Assembly (NCBI GenBank): GCA_019312695.1
Contig: JAFDCT010000036.1
Span: 1 to 8,279 of the forward strand
Direction: 5' to 3'
Source of the DNA: Deltaproteobacteria bacterium
Lineage (GTDB): Bacteria; Desulfobacterota; Desulfobulbia; Desulfobulbales; BM004
DNA: 8,279 bases
Part shown: positions 6,704 to 8,279 of the stretch, piece after piece
Numbering within the stretch: position 1 is the stretch's first letter
Layout of the letters: each line of letters opens with the position of its first letter
Made by a program: the position numbers and the translations under genes
Notes under the pieces: generated by a model
Told to the model about the DNA's origin: nothing
The model's input: the letters and a program-made list of their open reading frames with translations, nothing else
Databases searched by the model: none

Positions 6704-7537
6704 ATGCCAAATGCTAAAGCACTGACCCTGGCCTTCTTTTTCATCTTTTCAGGACTTGTTGCGGCAACAGGTGCTTATGGCGCTCCGGCAGCGGACCTCT
6801 GGCCCCGCTGGCAAACACATGATCCTGATTCTTCCCTCATTATTGATCATGCGGACTGGTCACTCATACTGCAGCACTATGTCATTACCGACCACCCTTC
6901 GGGAATTAACAGGTTCAGGTACAGCAGTGTAAGTTTAAAGGACCGTCAGGTCCTGAAAGACTACCTGAAAAAAATGCAAACTGTTGCAGTTTCAACTTTG
7001 AGCCGCAATGAGCAGCAAGCTTACTGGATCAATCTCTATAATGCCCTTACTGTCGACATCATCCTTGATCATTATCCGGTAAAATCCATTCGTGATATTG
7101 ACATATCACCAGGTTTTTTCAGCAACGGTCCCTGGGATGCAAAATTACTGACAATTGAAGGCCAAAAAGTCTCCCTGAATGATATCGAACATCGCATTTT
7201 GCGTCCTATCTGGCAGGACAATCGGGTTCACTATGCTGTTAACTGTGCCAGCCTCGGCTGCCCCAACCTCCAGCCGCAACCGTTTACTTCCCTAAATCTG
7301 GACCTGTTGCTTGAAAAAGCAGCCCGTGATTTTGTCAATCATTCCCGCGGGGTCTCCTTTCCCCGCAGCAGGATCAAAGTATCAAGTATTTATATCTGGT
7401 TCAGGGAAGATTTTGGCGGTTCAGAAGAAGGGATTATCCAGCATCTGAAAAAATATCTCTCCCCGGAAAAGTCAGAAGAACTTGCGATAGCCCAAAAGAA
7501 TATTGGTCATCACTATAATTGGGACCTCAACGAATAA
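6704..7537 (+). CDS. DUF547 domain protein with N-terminal signal peptide
   Basis: This 277-residue protein begins with a basic start and a hydrophobic stretch (about 5-22) followed by small residues ending near Ala27-Ala30, a likely signal peptide, so the mature protein should be exported to the periplasm or beyond. No lipobox cysteine is seen. The rest is one DUF547 domain, recognised by 'EQQAYWINLYNALTVDIILDHYP' (103-125), a short Ser/Asn-Asp-Ile-Glu-His segment (158-163), 'VHYAVNCASLGCPNL' (175-189, with His176, Cys181 and Cys186), 'YIWFREDFGG' (230-239) and a C-terminal 'YNWDLN' (271-276). The function of this family is not established to my knowledge; the conserved His, Cys and Asp residues suggest a possible catalytic site, but that is speculation. 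It has no clear ribosome binding site, which fits a very short leader from the dyad at 6662-6684. The link to clpA is positional only. Confidence 0.88.
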   Translation: MPNAKALTLAFFFIFSGLVAATGAYGAPAADLWPRWQTHDPDSSLIIDHADWSLILQHYVITDHPSGINRFRYSSVSLKDRQVLKDYLKKMQTVAVSTLSRNEQQAYWINLYNALTVDIILDHYPVKSIRDIDISPGFFSNGPWDAKLLTIEGQKVSLNDIEHRILRPIWQDNRVHYAVNCASLGCPNLQPQPFTSLNLDLLLEKAARDFVNHSRGVSFPRSRIKVSSIYIWFREDFGGSEEGIIQHLKKYLSPEKSEELAIAQKNIGHHYNWDLNE

Positions 7538-7793
7538 CGCAAATCCCTCTTTTTGAGTTTCTGAACATTACATGTTTTAGCTTGGAAACCTTTTTACTAT
7601 CCTTATCCTCTACGCTAATGAAAGGTTTTTCACTGGCAACGGATTTTCGCCATAACATTGGATACAGACCACTAGCGCTCTACCCGGCAATATCAAAAAT
7701 GGATCTTTTTAATTATATTCCTTTTCATTGTTGGCAAAAATGAAACATCTACAAACGAGGGGAGTATAAACAAAAGCTATAACTATTTAACAA
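7538..7793. other. Non-coding spacer between the DUF547 gene and the IS element
   Basis: Together with the hairpins at 7794-7836 this is about 300 bases without a gene I can support. It contains AAACCTTT (7586-7593) and its exact complement AAAGGTTT (7621-7628), separated by 27 bases. The second arm is followed by only a short T run, so it is a poor terminator. On the - strand at about 7667-7683 the string GGTAGAGCGC resembles part of a tRNA D arm, but no other tRNA part is found. The right-hand boundary of the IS element probably lies within the last few tens of bases, just before the hairpins. Confidence 0.5.
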
Positions 7794-7836
7794 CCACCCC
7801 TAAAAGGGGTGGATTATAAAGTGACCCTAAAAGGGT
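7794..7836. repeat. Two tandem hairpins sharing CCCTAAAAGGG, downstream of tnpA
   Basis: The first hairpin is CCACCCCT (7794-7801), loop AAA, AGGGGTGG (7805-7812). The second is ACCCT (7824-7828), loop AAA, AGGGT (7832-7836). Both contain the 11-base core CCCTAAAAGGG (7798-7808 and 7825-7835), with starts 27 bases apart. They lie just past the 3' end of the transposase gene, where IS200/IS605 elements carry the subterminal right-end hairpin that TnpA binds as single-stranded DNA. The pair may also stop transcription of tnpA. Confidence 0.75.
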
Positions 7837-7840
7837 AATT

Positions 7841-8272
7841 TCATTTCCAAAGGTTTTCTTGTTCTATGCGTTTATCTTTTTCAATTTGCCATTTCACATA
7901 TCTGCGAATCTTTTCTTCGTCCAGACCCACGGTGCTTACACAATATCCCTTTGCCCAAAAGTGTCTACCCCAATATCGTTTCTTCAGGTGGATATGGCGA
8001 TCAAACATTTTTATCGCGCTCTTACCTTTCAGAAAACCTACTACCTCAGCAATTGAGTATTTAGGCGGAATTGACAATACCAGGTGGACATGGTCCAACT
8101 GGACATTCTTTTCCAACACCTCCAACTTTTTCCAGTCGCACAACTGTTGGATAATTTCAACAACCGACCTTGCTACCTCACCTTTCAGGATGCGAAATCG
8201 GTATTTGGGACACCAAACTATATGGTATTTGCATTCCCAAACTGCATGTGCTAATTTTTGTAACAGTTTCAT
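7841..8272 (-). CDS. tnpA: IS200/IS605-family transposase TnpA (Y1 HUH single-strand transposase)
   Basis: TnpA cuts and joins single-stranded DNA at hairpin-marked ends through a covalent tyrosine link. The 143-residue length is typical. The protein opens with 'CKYHIVWCPKYRFRIL' (14-29), the characteristic first strand of the Y1 fold. The metal-binding HUH motif is His61-Val62-His63 in 'LDHVHLVLSIPP'. The FLKGKSA segment (80-86) and the 'GYCVSTVG' strand (109-116) follow. By comparison with ISDra2 TnpA from memory, the nucleophile is Tyr125 in 'RRYVKWQ'. All key residues are present and there is no frameshift, so the enzyme may be active. The start is ATG at 8272, only seven bases from the window edge, so its ribosome site cannot be judged. 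The hairpins at 7794-7836 lie five bases past the stop codon. Confidence in family is high; it is less likely a REP-associated domesticated TnpA. Confidence 0.95.
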   Translation of the reverse strand: MKLLQKLAHAVWECKYHIVWCPKYRFRILKGEVARSVVEIIQQLCDWKKLEVLEKNVQLDHVHLVLSIPPKYSIAEVVGFLKGKSAIKMFDRHIHLKKRYWGRHFWAKGYCVSTVGLDEEKIRRYVKWQIEKDKRIEQENLWK

Positions 8273-8279
8273 TAAATAC

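Larger units (their letters stand above)
7794..8279 (-). mobile_element. IS200/IS605-family element, partial (left end outside window)
   Basis: The element consists of a Y1 (HUH) transposase gene on the - strand and a hairpin-rich right end. IS200/IS605 elements lack terminal inverted repeats and target duplications, so the exact right boundary cannot be fixed without an empty site; it is probably a few to some tens of bases below 7794. No tnpB or accessory gene is seen on the hairpin side. Sequence upstream of tnpA lies outside the window. Confidence 0.75.

Noticed and set aside
7586..7628. AAACCTTT/AAAGGTTT inverted repeat as a terminator of the DUF547 gene
   Set aside because: AT-rich eight-base stem with a 27-base loop; not a credible intrinsic terminator.
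7665..7690. tRNA-like D-arm string on the - strand (GGTAGAGCGC)
   Set aside because: No acceptor stem, anticodon arm or T-arm GGTTCGA-like sequence could be found around it.
7519..7743. 74-residue + strand open frame overlapping the end of the DUF547 gene
   Set aside because: It has no ribosome site, no recognisable family and an irregular composition, and it starts inside the preceding gene in another frame.
7538..7793. TnpB or guide-RNA (omegaRNA) module linked to the transposase
   Set aside because: No open frame with TnpB features lies on this side and no conserved RNA scaffold could be recognised; the other side is outside the window.

Overview
The window is an ordinary-looking bacterial chromosomal segment with mid-range base composition and tightly packed genes. 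The first 7.5 kb is all on the + strand, and a partial insertion element lies on the - strand at the right edge. The gene set (a DinG-type helicase, a long-chain polyprenyl diphosphate synthase, an unusually long HolA, ClpS, ClpA and a DUF547 protein) indicates a Gram-negative proteobacterium in the broad sense. A Desulfobacterota ('deltaproteobacterial') host is my best guess. That guess rests on general impression only and could not be tested here.

Layout. Positions 1-1038 hold the C-terminal part of a DinG/Rad3-type helicase whose 5' end is outside the window. It is followed after 19 bases by an IspB-like trans-prenyltransferase (1058-2062). A short lysine-rich one-pass membrane protein (2131-2322) is plausible but unproven. 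A promoter-like site (2411-2439) precedes holA, the DNA polymerase III delta subunit. holA overlaps clpS by four bases (ATGA), and clpA follows clpS after 118 bases. That gap contains a perfect Shine-Dalgarno sequence with an eight-codon open frame. A secreted or lipid-side DUF547 protein (6704-7537) follows clpA, preceded by a perfect inverted repeat that includes a consensus TATAAT. About 250 bases without a recognisable gene then lead to two tandem hairpins and an IS200/IS605-type TnpA on the - strand. The left end of that element is outside the window.

How the genes work together. ClpS and ClpA form a recognised unit: ClpS delivers N-degron substrates to the ClpA unfoldase, which feeds the ClpP protease (not encoded here). 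holA and dinG belong to replication and repair, and ispB supplies the quinone side chain. Apart from clpS-clpA, the grouping looks like housekeeping genes sharing transcription rather than a dedicated system.

I see no convincing new defence, phage, CRISPR or biosynthetic system. The points most worth a second look are the extra block of about 80 residues inside HolA, the possible leader peptide before clpA, the palindromic promoter of the DUF547 gene, the small Lys-rich membrane protein with its A9 tract, and the twin hairpins at the transposon end.
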